From positions 60,087 through 124,086 of the forward strand of contig JBBDRZ010000005.1 of the NCBI GenBank assembly GCA_040905185.1: a DNA stretch of 64,000 nucleotides, read 5' to 3'. The notes beneath the pieces were generated by a model. It saw only the letters and a list, made by a program, of their open reading frames with translations. It searched no databases and was not told the origin of the DNA. Shown here piece after piece: positions 33,920-42,903 of this stretch (positions are counted from its first letter, which is position 1; each line of letters starts with the position of its first letter). Source of the stretch: DASTEQ01 sp040905185 (GTDB lineage: Bacteria > Chloroflexota > Limnocylindria > QHBO01). A program made the translations under genes and the position numbers.

Positions 33920-35355
33920 CGGCCCCCTCCCGGATCCGGCAGGCCGGCCACGGCCGCCCGGAACGCGTCTCCGCGCGCGGCGTAGTCGGTGAACATGTCG
34001 AAGCTGGCGGCCGCGGGGGCGAGCAGGACCGCGTCGCCGGGCCGCGCCTCTGCGCTGGCCGCGGCGACTGCGTCGGCCATCGACGAGGCCCGGCGGACCG
34101 GCACCCGCTCACCGATCAGGCGCTCCAACTCGGCCGCCGTGTCCCCGATCAGGACCGCGGCCCGGCAGCGCTCCACGATGGCCTCCGCGAACGCGGCGAA
34201 GTCCAGGCCCTTGCCCTGGCCGCCCGCGATGACCACCACCCGGCCCTCGTCGAAGGCCATGATGCCGGCGATGGCGGCCACCGGGATGGTGGCTTGCGAG
34301 TCATTGACGTACGCGACGCCGGCCCGGGCCCCGATGTCCTCGAGCCGGTGCGGAACGCCCCCGAAGGCGCGGACCCCGTTGGCCACGGCTGTCGTGTCGG
34401 CGCCTGCCAGCCGGGCGCCGACCGCGGCGGCAAGGACGTTGCGGCGCATGTGCTCGCCGCGGAGCGGCACGTCGACGGTCTGCAGCACCCGCCGGCCGCC
34501 GACCACGACCCAGCCATCCTCGACCCAGCCGTCCGCGCCAGGGCGTGGCTCGAGGCCGTACCAGTGCACGCGGGCTCCCGGCAGCCGCGCGCCGAGCTCC
34601 ACGCAGCCCGGGTCCTCCCGGTTGAGGACAAGTTCGCCCCCCGGTGCCGACAGCTCGGCCAGGCGCCCCTTGACGGCGCGGTACGCCTCCACGCTGGCGT
34701 GGCGATCCAGGTGGTCGGCCAGGATGTTGGTGTAGACCGCGATATCCGCCCCGCGGCTGAGCGTGGGGAGCTGGAGCTCGGACAGTTCGAGCACGGCCCA
34801 CGTGGCGGGCTCCAGGCGGTCGGCCTCCTCGATGAGCGGCGTCCCGATGTTGCCACCCAGCACGTGCGGCAGGTCGGCGGCGGCCAGGATGGCGGCGACC
34901 AGCGACGCGGTCGTGGTCTTGCCCTTGGTCCCGGTCACGGCCAGCACACGGGCGCGGGTCAGGCGCAGAAATAGGTCGACCTCGCTGACCACGGCGGCGC
35001 CCCGCAGCTCGGCCTCCGACAGGGCCTCGCGCAGCCATGGCTCGGTGGTCGGGAAGCGGCTCGAGATGGACGGGCTGGTGACCACGAGGTCTGCATCGCC
35101 CAGCAGGCCGATGACCGCCTCCGGACTCGGGCCCAGGGCCAGGTTCACCGGCCGACCCCCGAGCGCGGCGACGGACTGGGCCAGGGCCTCGGCCGGTTGA
35201 CGGTCGTAGGCCGTCACGCGGGCTCCCGCATCGGCCAGGAAGCGGGCGGCCGCCACCCCCGACCGTGCCAGACCGAGCACCAGCACCCGGCGCCCGGCCA
35301 GGTCGGATCGGCGGGTGGGGAGGGTGGAGCTGAGGGGAGGCATCGGCATCGGCAT
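33916..35355 (-). CDS. murD: UDP-N-acetylmuramoylalanine--D-glutamate ligase
   Basis: A 479-residue Mur ligase. The first of three tandem ATG codons (35355) overlaps the mraY stop by one base (TGATG); 35349 or 35343 are equally possible starts. The UDP-binding start RRVLVLGLARSGVAAARFLA, the ATP loop VTGTKGKTTTASLVAA and YVNDSQATIPVAAIAGIMAF are diagnostic. It adds D-glutamate to UDP-MurNAc-L-Ala. Confidence 0.96.
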   Translation of the reverse strand: MPMPMPPLSSTLPTRRSDLAGRRVLVLGLARSGVAAARFLADAGARVTAYDRQPAEALAQSVAALGGRPVNLALGPSPEAVIGLLGDADLVVTSPSISSRFPTTEPWLREALSEAELRGAAVVSEVDLFLRLTRARVLAVTGTKGKTTTASLVAAILAAADLPHVLGGNIGTPLIEEADRLEPATWAVLELSELQLPTLSRGADIAVYTNILADHLDRHASVEAYRAVKGRLAELSAPGGELVLNREDPGCVELGARLPGARVHWYGLEPRPGADGWVEDGWVVVGGRRVLQTVDVPLRGEHMRRNVLAAAVGARLAGADTTAVANGVRAFGGVPHRLEDIGARAGVAYVNDSQATIPVAAIAGIMAFDEGRVVVIAGGQGKGLDFAAFAEAIVERCRAAVLIGDTAAELERLIGERVPVRRASSMADAVAAASAEARPGDAVLLAPAAASFDMFTDYAARGDAFRAAVAGLPDPGGGR

Positions 35356-36335
35356 CAGGACAGCCCGGTGGTGGCCAGGAAGAGGCTGAAGCCGAGCAGC
35401 CCGGCCAGGGCGGACACGATCCAGAAGCGGAGCGTGATCTTTTCCTCGGCCCAGCCGAGCAGCTCGAAGTGGTGGTGCAAGGGGGCCATCCGAAAGATCC
35501 GCTTGCCGCGAAGCTGGTACGACCCGATCTGGAGAATGACCGACACCGTCTCGGCCACGAACACGAGGCCGATGATGACCAGCAGCAGGAGCTGGCCGGT
35601 GACCACCGCCACCACGGCCAGGGTCGCACCCAGCGCAAGCGCCCCGGCGTCGCCCATGAAGATCTGGGCCGGGTGGACGTTGAACCACAGGAAACCCATC
35701 AGGGCCCCGATCAGGAGGGCGCAGAAGACCGCCAGTTCGGGCTGGCTGAGCTTCAGGCCGGGAACCCCGACCAGGGCGATCAGCAGGTAGGCGACGAAGC
35801 TGAAGACCAGGACTCCCGACGCCAGGCCGTCCAGCCCGTCGGTCAGGTTGACCGCGTTGGAGGCGGCGACGATCGCGAACGCGATGAACAGGACGAGAAG
35901 CAGGATCGGGATCTCGAACTGGCCCACCAGCGGGACGTTGATGCCGGTCAGGTCGAAGTGGCGCTGAATGTAGATCGCGGCCAGGATCGCGACGACGGTC
36001 TGCCAGATCAGCTTGTAGCGGCCGCGCATCCCGAATCCGGTCCGCACGTTCACGAAGTCATCGATGGCACCCAGAATGCCCACCCCGACCAGGGTCAGCA
36101 TCGGGGTCAGGGTGCTTTCGTCCTCGAGCCGCATCGCCATGGCCAGGAACATGACGACCACCACGATCAGCATCCCGCCCATGGTCGGCGTGCCGGCCTT
36201 GACCGCGTGGGCCTGAGGTCCCTCGATCCGGATCTGCTTTCCGAAGCCCAGCCGCTGAAGGAGCCGGATGTAGATGGGGCCCAGCAGGACAACCCCACCG
36301 AAGGCGAGTACGACAGCCAGCAGGAGAGGCACCAC
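35355..36335 (-). CDS. mraY: Phospho-MurNAc-pentapeptide translocase
   Basis: A 326-residue polytopic enzyme that makes lipid I. The catalytic aspartates are in IDDF (91-94) and NLTDGLDG (163-170), with FMGDAG at 226-231 and the triple histidine HHH at 287-289. About ten membrane spans are evident. It lies 2 bp after murF on the same strand and overlaps murD by one base. Confidence 0.96.
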   Translation of the reverse strand: MVPLLLAVVLAFGGVVLLGPIYIRLLQRLGFGKQIRIEGPQAHAVKAGTPTMGGMLIVVVVMFLAMAMRLEDESTLTPMLTLVGVGILGAIDDFVNVRTGFGMRGRYKLIWQTVVAILAAIYIQRHFDLTGINVPLVGQFEIPILLLVLFIAFAIVAASNAVNLTDGLDGLASGVLVFSFVAYLLIALVGVPGLKLSQPELAVFCALLIGALMGFLWFNVHPAQIFMGDAGALALGATLAVVAVVTGQLLLLVIIGLVFVAETVSVILQIGSYQLRGKRIFRMAPLHHHFELLGWAEEKITLRFWIVSALAGLLGFSLFLATTGLS

Positions 36336-36337
36336 GG

Positions 36338-37786
36338 CTAGCCCTCAGGGTCCGGTGGTTGTCCCAGCAGAGCGGCGACCAGGCGCTCGAGGGCGATCCC
36401 ACGCGACGCCTTGACCAGCAGCAGGTCATGCGCGCCCGGGTTGAGCGTCTGCTCGACGACGGAGAGGGCCTGCTCCGCGTCGGGCGCCGTCGCCACCCGC
36501 TCCAGTCCCGCCGCCTGCGCGGCGTCCGCGATCCAGCGACCGCGCTCGCCTACCGCCACCAGGCCGTCGAGGACCATGGCGGCCTGGACGCCGATCTGCT
36601 CGTGCAGCGTCCGCTCATCGGGCCCCAGCTCGAGCATGTCGCCCAGGACCGCCAGCCGGCGGCCGCGCCCGACGGGGGTCTGGGCCACGAACTCGAGGGC
36701 GGCCGACACCGATTCCGGCGAGGCGTTGTACGTGTCGTCGACCAGGGTCGACCCGTTCGGCATCTCCTCGATGGCCATCCGATGCGGAGCGTAGCTGCCG
36801 GCCTCCAGCGCGGCCGCCACGTCGACCAACGGCACACCGAAGTGCTCCGCGACCGCGGCCGCCGCCAGGGCGTGCGGAACGAGGTGCCGTCCGGGCGACG
36901 CACTGCGGACCCGGAGCTGTCCCCACGGGGCCTGTAGGGTGAACGTCATGCCGCGCAGCCCGTTGGAGGCCACGTCGATCGCGCGCACGTCGGCCGATGC
37001 GCCCAGGCCGAAGGTGCGGACCGGCGCGCGCGTCTGGGCGGCCATGGACGCCACGCGCGGGTCATCCGCGTTCAGGACGGCGAGCCCGTCCGCCGGCAGG
37101 CCGCGGGGCAGTTCCGCCTTGGCCTGGGCGATGCGCTCCAGACTTCCCGCCCGCTCCAGGTGCGTGGGGTGCACCGCCAGCACGACCCCGACCTCGGGCC
37201 GGCTGATCTCCACCAGCCGGCTGATCTCCCCCACCGTGTACATCCCCATCTCCAGGACCGCAACCTGGTGTCCCGGCTCAAGGCCCAGGAGGGTCATCGG
37301 CAGACCGGTCTCGGAGTTCAGGTTGCCCTCGTTGCGCAGGACGCTCAGGGTGCGGGCCAGGACGTCCGCGGTGACCTCCTTGGCCAGCGTCTTGCCCGTC
37401 GACCCGGTGATCCCCACCACGCGCACCGCGAATCGGTCCCGCCACCACGCCGCGAGATCCTGGAGGGCGATCAGGCTGTCCTGGACCCGGACCACGGCTG
37501 CCCGCGCGGTGGAGGGTAGCGTGACCTCGCGCTCGACGAGCGCCGCCACGGCGCCCGCGGCGATTGCGCTGGCGACGTACCGGTGGCCATCGTCGCGCTC
37601 CCCGCGCATGGCCACGAACAGGCATCCGGGGACGACGCGACGGGAGTCGACGACGGCGAGCCGGAAGGACCGGACGGGGGCGGGGGCCAGGAGCCGGCCA
37701 CCGGTGGCGGCCAGGAGGTCGTCGATTCGAATCGGCGCGGGCACGCGGTTTCCTGCGGCTTTCGGCCGGGAGTCTACCAGCCTCAT
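36338..37786 (-). CDS. murF: UDP-MurNAc-tripeptide--D-alanyl-D-alanine ligase
   Basis: A 482-residue Mur ligase from the ATG at 37786, which overlaps the upstream transpeptidase gene by 4 bp. The ATP loop reads GITGSTGKTLAKEVTADVLA; NEGNLNSETGLPMTLLGLEP is specific to MurF rather than MurE. The N-terminal DSRRVVPGCLFVAMRGERDD is also typical. No MurE gene accompanies it, although the two are usually adjacent. Confidence 0.95.
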   Translation of the reverse strand: MRLVDSRPKAAGNRVPAPIRIDDLLAATGGRLLAPAPVRSFRLAVVDSRRVVPGCLFVAMRGERDDGHRYVASAIAAGAVAALVEREVTLPSTARAAVVRVQDSLIALQDLAAWWRDRFAVRVVGITGSTGKTLAKEVTADVLARTLSVLRNEGNLNSETGLPMTLLGLEPGHQVAVLEMGMYTVGEISRLVEISRPEVGVVLAVHPTHLERAGSLERIAQAKAELPRGLPADGLAVLNADDPRVASMAAQTRAPVRTFGLGASADVRAIDVASNGLRGMTFTLQAPWGQLRVRSASPGRHLVPHALAAAAVAEHFGVPLVDVAAALEAGSYAPHRMAIEEMPNGSTLVDDTYNASPESVSAALEFVAQTPVGRGRRLAVLGDMLELGPDERTLHEQIGVQAAMVLDGLVAVGERGRWIADAAQAAGLERVATAPDAEQALSVVEQTLNPGAHDLLLVKASRGIALERLVAALLGQPPDPEG

Positions 37787-39597
37787 TGGTTGGCAACCCC
37801 GGGCAGGGGTCGGTCGGGCGGGATGCCGTAGTAGTCGAAGACCAGCGGCGCCAGTTGGGCGAAGGCGTCCTCCGGCCGCTCCCCGATGCCGCCGCGGCCC
37901 ACCACCGGCCGGTGGATCAGGATGATCGTGAGGAACCGCGGGCTGGAGGCGGGGGCGATTCCCACGAAGCTGGAGTCGATCCAGCCTTCGATGTACGCCT
38001 GCCGGGTGGTGTCGACGTAGATCGGCTGCCCATTGGCATCCCACCCGGTCTGGACCCGGACGTTGACTGGGCCCGCGATCTCGGCCGTCCCGGTCTTGCC
38101 GGCGATCGAGTACCCAGCCACCGATGCGCCGTTGGCGATGCCATTGTCGATGGCGCCAGTCAACATCTCGAGGATCGTGTCCGACGTCTCGGGCGTGATG
38201 ACCTGGGTTGGGGCGGGAATCTCACGCGGCCGGAAGGTCCCATCCCCGTCCGTCCAGCCCGCCACGATATGCGGCGTCACCAGCCGCCCGCCGTTGGCCA
38301 GGGCGGCGTAGGCCGCGGCCAGCTGAACGACCGTGACCGTGATCCCCTGGCCGAAGGCGTTCTGGGCCGTGGTCAGCTCCTTGGACGCGCCCTCGTCATC
38401 GGGGTGGAGGACGACCCCCGCCGCCTCCCCGGACATCTCGACACCGGTTGTTGTCCCGAAGCCAAAGCGTCGCAGGGCGTCGTACAGGCGCTCCCCTCCC
38501 AGGGTCAGGCCGATGGTGGCCGCGCCGACATTGTTGGACAGGGCCAGGACCTGGGCCGGCGTGAGCAGGCCGTGTCCCTCCGGATACCACGTCCGGTCGG
38601 CGTTGTGGATGACGGCGTCGTAGATGTGCAGGTCGTTGTCGTCGAGGAAGAGGTCGGTGGGTGTGATGGCGCCGGCGTCCAGCGCGGCCGCCACCGTGAC
38701 GGCCTTGAGCACGGATCCCGGCTCGTACTGGCGGCTGACCGCAGGATTCCCGAACAGGACCGGGTCGGTGACCGAGTACTGGTTGGCGTCGAAGGTCGGG
38801 TACGAGGCCAGGCCGAGGATGGCTCCCGTGTTGACGTCCATCACCAAGCCGGTCACGCCCTGGGCACGGTTCCTGGTGAAGGTGTCAAGCATCTGCTCCT
38901 CCAGGATGTGCTGCAGCCCGACGTCCAGGGTGAGCGTCAGGTCCGCGCCGTTGACGGGCGCCTCGAGCTCGTGGACCGAACCGGCGATCAACCGACCGGC
39001 CACGTCCTCCTGGGCCACCACAGATCCCGGAGAGCCGGCCAGGCGAACATCCTCGGCGGCCTCGACGCCGTATTGGCCGATGCCGTCCACGTTCACGAAG
39101 CCCAGGACCTGCGCCGCCAGGCTGGTGCCGTCCGCGGCGCCGCCCATGGTGTAGACGCGGCGCGACTCCGCGACCAGGCCGATACCGGGCAGGTGCAGCG
39201 CGCGGACGCGGGTCGCGGTCTCGACGTCAACCCGTCGGCGCAGCCAGGTCCAGGCCTCGTCGCTGCTCAGCGTGGCCTCGAGCTCCTCAGCGTCCGCATC
39301 CAGGATGCCGGCCAGCAATAGCGCCGATAGTGCGGGATCCTCGACCGTAGGCGGCGTGGCAAAGACCGACTCGGCAGCAATCGAGGTCGCCAGGATCAGA
39401 CCCGCGCGGTCGAGAATCAGCCCCCGCGCGGCCGGGATCTGTTGGGCGTGCGCCAGCTGGGCCAGGCCCATGTCGGCCAGCCGTTCGCGGTCGATGACCT
39501 GCCACCAGACCAGGCGGTACCCGATCACGCCAGCCACGATGGACGCCACGACGAGCATGACCACGGCCCGGATTCGACTGTCGGTTCTGGCGAGCAT
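37783..39597 (-). CDS. ftsI: Division-specific peptidoglycan transpeptidase (class B PBP, FtsI-like)
   Basis: A 604-residue class B penicillin-binding protein with an N-terminal membrane anchor (about 9-32). The active site serine is in SVLK (295-298), with SNN at 354-356 and KTG at 501-503. The dimerisation region contains RGLILDRAGLILATS near 58. It cross-links septal peptidoglycan and works with FtsW. It lies just downstream of the FtsL-like gene, as is normal. Confidence 0.95.
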   Translation of the reverse strand: MLARTDSRIRAVVMLVVASIVAGVIGYRLVWWQVIDRERLADMGLAQLAHAQQIPAARGLILDRAGLILATSIAAESVFATPPTVEDPALSALLLAGILDADAEELEATLSSDEAWTWLRRRVDVETATRVRALHLPGIGLVAESRRVYTMGGAADGTSLAAQVLGFVNVDGIGQYGVEAAEDVRLAGSPGSVVAQEDVAGRLIAGSVHELEAPVNGADLTLTLDVGLQHILEEQMLDTFTRNRAQGVTGLVMDVNTGAILGLASYPTFDANQYSVTDPVLFGNPAVSRQYEPGSVLKAVTVAAALDAGAITPTDLFLDDNDLHIYDAVIHNADRTWYPEGHGLLTPAQVLALSNNVGAATIGLTLGGERLYDALRRFGFGTTTGVEMSGEAAGVVLHPDDEGASKELTTAQNAFGQGITVTVVQLAAAYAALANGGRLVTPHIVAGWTDGDGTFRPREIPAPTQVITPETSDTILEMLTGAIDNGIANGASVAGYSIAGKTGTAEIAGPVNVRVQTGWDANGQPIYVDTTRQAYIEGWIDSSFVGIAPASSPRFLTIILIHRPVVGRGGIGERPEDAFAQLAPLVFDYYGIPPDRPLPGVANQ

Positions 39598-39632
39598 GGC
39601 GTCTCCGGGTCGCGCGCCGAGGCGTGCGACGG

Positions 39633-40049
39633 TTACGGGTGGCGATCAGACAATGGGCTGGCGAAGTGGACCGAGGCCCCGGACAAGGTGGTCAGACCAA
39701 GCTCGAGGGCCCGGGCCTCGATGGTGGCCGGCGACTGCGCCTGTCCGATCTGGAGCAGCAATTCCTGGCGCTCGGCCTGGAGGATCTCGAGTCGTGCCTC
39801 GAGGGTGGTGATCTCATAGCCGGTGCTGGCGATCCGGCTCGACTGGGTCAAGTACAACGACGACAGCAGAACGGCCACGCCGATGACGACGAGGGCCAGC
39901 GACAGCCCCGCCGCCCGACGCCGGCGCAGGGCGGTCCTGCGCAGCCGATAGCCCCCGGTGGTGGGTCCGGTCCGGGGACGCGGCGCTCGACGGACGCCCC
40001 AGCGCAGGTCGCCGAGGACGCTGGCCGGTCGGGCGCCGATGACTGCCAT
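39633..40049 (-). CDS. FtsL/DivIC-like division protein
   Basis: A 138-residue single-pass protein: about 45 basic cytoplasmic residues, a membrane span near 47-67 (LSLALVVIGVAVLLSSLYLT), then an external coiled coil (STGYEITTLEARLEILQAER) and LELGLTTLSGASVHFASP. Topology, size and place between rsmH and ftsI match FtsL; the sequence itself is poorly conserved, as usual for this family. Confidence 0.85.
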   Translation of the reverse strand: MAVIGARPASVLGDLRWGVRRAPRPRTGPTTGGYRLRRTALRRRRAAGLSLALVVIGVAVLLSSLYLTQSSRIASTGYEITTLEARLEILQAERQELLLQIGQAQSPATIEARALELGLTTLSGASVHFASPLSDRHP

Positions 40050-40064
40050 GCGGTGGAATGCGGC

Positions 40065-40274
40065 TCAGGCAGCCGACGCGGGGCGGAGAAGCTGGACGGT
40101 CCAGGATGGCTCCTCGACCTCAGCCGGAGGCTCGGCGTCGGAGAGGTTGAGCCCATCGGTCATCCACTCCTCATCCTCATGCGCCAGCCGCAGGCGGCGC
40201 TCGCGCACCTCTCGCTGCCGCACGCTGTAGGCGCGGCGCCGACTCCCTTGGTGTCGGGGACGACCTCGGCTCAT
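40065..40274 (-). CDS. Small basic-acidic protein of unknown function between rsmH and the FtsL-like gene
   Basis: The ATG at 40274 is preceded by AAGGAGG at the ideal distance, one of the strongest ribosome sites in the window. The 69-residue product begins MSRGRPRHQGSRRRAYSVRQ, has a charged helix-like middle (REVRERRLRLAHEDEEW) and an acidic, proline-rich C-terminal half. It has no membrane span and no family I recognise. Its position inside the division operon suggests a division or ribosome-related helper (inference). An earlier in-frame start would add seven residues. Confidence 0.65.
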   Translation of the reverse strand: MSRGRPRHQGSRRRAYSVRQREVRERRLRLAHEDEEWMTDGLNLSDAEPPAEVEEPSWTVQLLRPASAA

Positions 40275-40300
40275 GTGCACCCTCCTTGATGTCAACCCGG

Positions 40301-41254
40301 TCAGGCGCTCGCGGATGCGAGCTTCTCCGCAGCGCGCAGCCGTGCGCTTCGCGCTCGGCGATTGCGCTCGATCTCCTCCGGCGACGGGCGAATGACCCGT
40401 CGCGTCACGGCCCGCAGCTGGGCCCGATGTCCGCAGGTGCAGACCGGGGGAAGCGGAACCTCGAGGCAGTCGCGCGCCTCGCGAGCCATGAAGCGCTTGA
40501 CGACCCGATCCTCGAGCGAGTGGTAGCTGATGACGGCCATGCGGCCTCCCGGGCGCAGGACCTCGAGCGCCGCGGTGAGGCCCGCTTCGAGCGACTCGAG
40601 CTCCTGGTTGACGGCTATCCGCAATGCCTGGAACGTCCGGGTGGCCGCGTGGATCCGTCCGCTGTCGGCCCCCCTGGCCGGGACGGCGGCGGCCACCACG
40701 GACGCCAGGTCGGCGGCCGTCACGAGGCGGCCCGACGTGCGCGACGCCAGGATCGCCTTCGCGATGCGACGTGCATGGCGCTCTTCACCAAGCGTCGCGA
40801 TGATTCGGGTGAGCTCTCGCTCCGAGGAGCGATCGATGAGACCCAGAGCCGAAAGACCAGTCGTTTCATCGAATCTCATGTCCGGCGGCGCGTCCGCCGT
40901 GAAGGCGAACCCGCGCCGCATGTCGGCGAGCTGATAGCTCGAGAGGCCCAGGTCGAACAGGACGCCGTCGAGGGGGACCATGCCCTCGGCGCGCGCCACC
41001 TCCCCCAGGCGGCTGAAGTTGGCGTGGCGGATGATGGCCCGGTCCCCGAAGCGCGCCAGGAAGCGGGACGCCTCGCGGACGGCCGCCAGGTCGGCATCGA
41101 GGCCGAGCAGGCGGCCGTCCGGAGACACGGCCTCCAAGAGCCGCTCGGCGTGCCCACCGCCACCGACCGTGCAGTCCGCGATGGAGCTGCCGGCACTGAC
41201 AGCCAACGAGGCGAGAACCTCGTCGACGAGGACCGGCAGGTGCCCTTCTCCCAT
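40301..41254 (-). CDS. rsmH: 16S rRNA (cytosine-1402 N4) methyltransferase
   Basis: A 317-residue class I methyltransferase. HLPVLVDEVLASLAV opens it, IADCTVGGGGHAERLLEAVS binds SAM, and GVLFDLGLSSYQLADMRRGF and ISYHSLEDRVVKRFM are hallmarks. It modifies the same nucleotide (C1402) that the RsmI encoded at 1.2-2.0 kb modifies on the ribose. It follows mraZ, the standard start of dcw clusters. Confidence 0.96.
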   Translation of the reverse strand: MGEGHLPVLVDEVLASLAVSAGSSIADCTVGGGGHAERLLEAVSPDGRLLGLDADLAAVREASRFLARFGDRAIIRHANFSRLGEVARAEGMVPLDGVLFDLGLSSYQLADMRRGFAFTADAPPDMRFDETTGLSALGLIDRSSERELTRIIATLGEERHARRIAKAILASRTSGRLVTAADLASVVAAAVPARGADSGRIHAATRTFQALRIAVNQELESLEAGLTAALEVLRPGGRMAVISYHSLEDRVVKRFMAREARDCLEVPLPPVCTCGHRAQLRAVTRRVIRPSPEEIERNRRARSARLRAAEKLASASA

Positions 41255-41347
41255 GCGCGACTGTCCCTCAAGGGTCGGTTGACGGGCCGAGCGGCCCGGA
41301 GACGCATGAATGGCCGGGTCATGGCGTGCGTCATGGCGCCACGGGCC

Positions 41348-41797
41348 CTAGATCCCCAGGTCCTGCAGCTGTTCCGCCAGGGCCTCGGGGGCGTCCTCGA
41401 TCCGAGCGCGGTACGGCTCCCAGGCCGCCGGCGCCCAGATCTCGAGTCGGTTCAGTGCGCCGACCACGATCACCTCGCCCGGTTGCAGGCTGGCGTAGGT
41501 CCGGAGGTAACCGGGGACGAGGAGACGGCCCTGGCGGTCGAGCTCCACGTCCACCGCTCCCGACGACATGAACCGGCCGAATTCCCGCGCCTTGGTGCTG
41601 GTCAGTGGCAGGCCACGGAGCTTCTCGGCCAGCTCGGCCCACGCGTCACGCGGGAAGACCGCGAGACAGGCATCCAGCCACCGGGTGAGCGTCGCGCCCT
41701 CCGACAGGCGAGCCCGAAACCGCACCGGCACCGCGATGCGACCACGGTCGTCCAGCGCGTGGCGGTACTCGCCGGTAAGGAAGGGGGTCCTCTCCAC
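41348..41797 (-). CDS. mraZ: Transcriptional regulator MraZ
   Basis: A 149-residue protein with two SpoVT/AbrB-like halves: FLTGEYRHALDDRGRIAVPV at 6-25 and VDVELDRQGRLLVPGYLRTY near 83-102, each with the DxxGR core. MraZ binds TGGGN repeats in its own promoter and represses the dcw operon. Start is GTG, since an in-frame TAG lies four codons upstream. The expected repeats are directly upstream. Confidence 0.95.
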   Translation of the reverse strand: MERTPFLTGEYRHALDDRGRIAVPVRFRARLSEGATLTRWLDACLAVFPRDAWAELAEKLRGLPLTSTKAREFGRFMSSGAVDVELDRQGRLLVPGYLRTYASLQPGEVIVVGALNRLEIWAPAAWEPYRARIEDAPEALAEQLQDLGI

Positions 41798-41807
41798 TCG
41801 ATGGCCC

Positions 41808-41842
41808 TACCATTGATCCCCATTTGGCCCCACATTGAGCCA
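41808..41842 (-). promoter_or_regulatory. MraZ operator: four direct repeats with 10-bp period
   Basis: On the minus strand the pentamers TGGCT (41838-41842), TGGGG (41828-41832), TGGGG (41818-41822) and TGGTA (41808-41812) are spaced exactly 10 bp apart. This matches the known MraZ target, TGGGN repeats with five-base spacers. They lie just downstream of the predicted transcription start. Confidence 0.8.
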
Positions 41843-41851
41843 CAGGGCGCC

Positions 41852-41879
41852 ATCTTACAGGGCAACGTGGCCCCGTCAA
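41852..41879 (-). promoter_or_regulatory. Promoter of the dcw cluster (PmraZ)
   Basis: TTGACG (41874-41879) and TAAGAT (41852-41857) are separated by 16 bp on the minus strand. Transcription would start near 41845 and run straight into the MraZ repeats, giving a simple autorepression circuit. Confidence 0.75.
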
Positions 41880-41924
41880 GGACTATTTCGGCAGATTCGG
41901 GAGCGCGGCGCGAGTGGGTGTGGT

Positions 41925-42791
41925 CTACGTCTCGTCCTCGGGCAGGACGATGTAGCGCAGCGAACCGTCCGGGGCGCGGTAGACCTCGCGGATGAAGAAC
42001 GGCCCCGAGTCGGGGCGGATGAAGGACCATCCAGCCAATTGGCCTTCGGTCTCTCGCCAGTGCAGGAGCCCGTTGCCGGCCACCACGCGATCAACCGGCC
42101 CCTGGCTGAAGCCAGAGAAGGTGGCCTGGGACTCGGCCAGGATCTGCCCGGCTTGATCAAACCGGAAGACGTCATTGGTCCCCGCCTCGACGGTCACCTC
42201 GTAGCCGATGAACTCGTCGCCCGGCGCCGGTGTCGGACCTGGGGAGGGCGTGACCGGGAAGGAGGGTTCGGCCTCGGATGGGCTCGGCTGGCTCGTCTGG
42301 GACGGGATGGGCGTCGGCGTTTCCAGGGCCACCGCTCCGGGGCCGGCCACCACCCACCATGCACCGGCGCCGCCGCCGACGAGCAGGAGCACGACGAGCA
42401 GGGCTACGACGGTCCGTCGCCGTCCCCCACCTCCCGGCACCGACGCCGGCCGGGGAGGGGGCGGCAGCGGCGGGGGCACGCGTTGGTGTGGCCGCCGGAG
42501 CGCCTCCAGCTCGTCGGTCGGGATGACGAGGACGCCACGCAGGTAGCGTGGGCAGTTGGCATAACCCCGCTGGAGGCAGACATTGCGCTGCTGCTCCCCG
42601 GAGATCGGCTCGGGGTCGCCGAAGGCATAGCAGCGGTGGTCATCGGTCGCCTTTTCCTGGTAGCCCGCCCGGGAGGCGGCCAGCCCCAGGAACGGGCACA
42701 CGGTCTCCGGTCGCTGGGCGAGTTTCTCGAACAGCGCCTGGCGCTCGTTCTCAGCCGCCGATTGAGCGGGCGTGTTGCCCCGCCTGAACAT
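41925..42791 (-). CDS. Membrane protein with N-terminal four-cysteine domain
   Basis: The ATG at 42791 (MFRRGNTPAQSAAENERQAL) gives 288 residues; it lies six bases after TATCCT (42798-42803), fitting a leaderless mRNA. The N-terminal domain has C32, C54, C72 and C80 (VCPFLGL, HRCYAFGDPEPI, NVCLQRGYANCPRYLRG). A proline-rich linker leads to one membrane span (about 127-149), then a Pro/Ser/Thr linker and an external domain of about 90 residues. I recall similar cysteine domains at the N-terminus of Chloroflexota proteins, often with LysM repeats; metal or iron-sulfur binding is plausible but unproven. It lies directly upstream of the dcw promoter. Confidence 0.8.
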   Translation of the reverse strand: MFRRGNTPAQSAAENERQALFEKLAQRPETVCPFLGLAASRAGYQEKATDDHRCYAFGDPEPISGEQQRNVCLQRGYANCPRYLRGVLVIPTDELEALRRPHQRVPPPLPPPPRPASVPGGGGRRRTVVALLVVLLLVGGGAGAWWVVAGPGAVALETPTPIPSQTSQPSPSEAEPSFPVTPSPGPTPAPGDEFIGYEVTVEAGTNDVFRFDQAGQILAESQATFSGFSQGPVDRVVAGNGLLHWRETEGQLAGWSFIRPDSGPFFIREVYRAPDGSLRYIVLPEDET

Positions 42792-42903
42792 GATGCGAGG
42801 ATACCGCTCCGACGACCCGGATTCGAACGGCTCGAGCGAGTTTCCCGCCTGGTACGAACTCGCCATTGAGCGCCACCCGTCTGCGGCGCACCCTCGGAGC
42901 CTC

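Noticed and set aside
42805..42825. tRNA T-arm-like string (GGATTCGAACG)
   Set aside because: No acceptor, D-arm or anticodon arm can be built around it.
42772..42903. N-terminal extension of the small four-cysteine gene
   Set aside because: The extra 44 residues overlap the start region of the divergent gene, lack a ribosome site and show no gene-like features.
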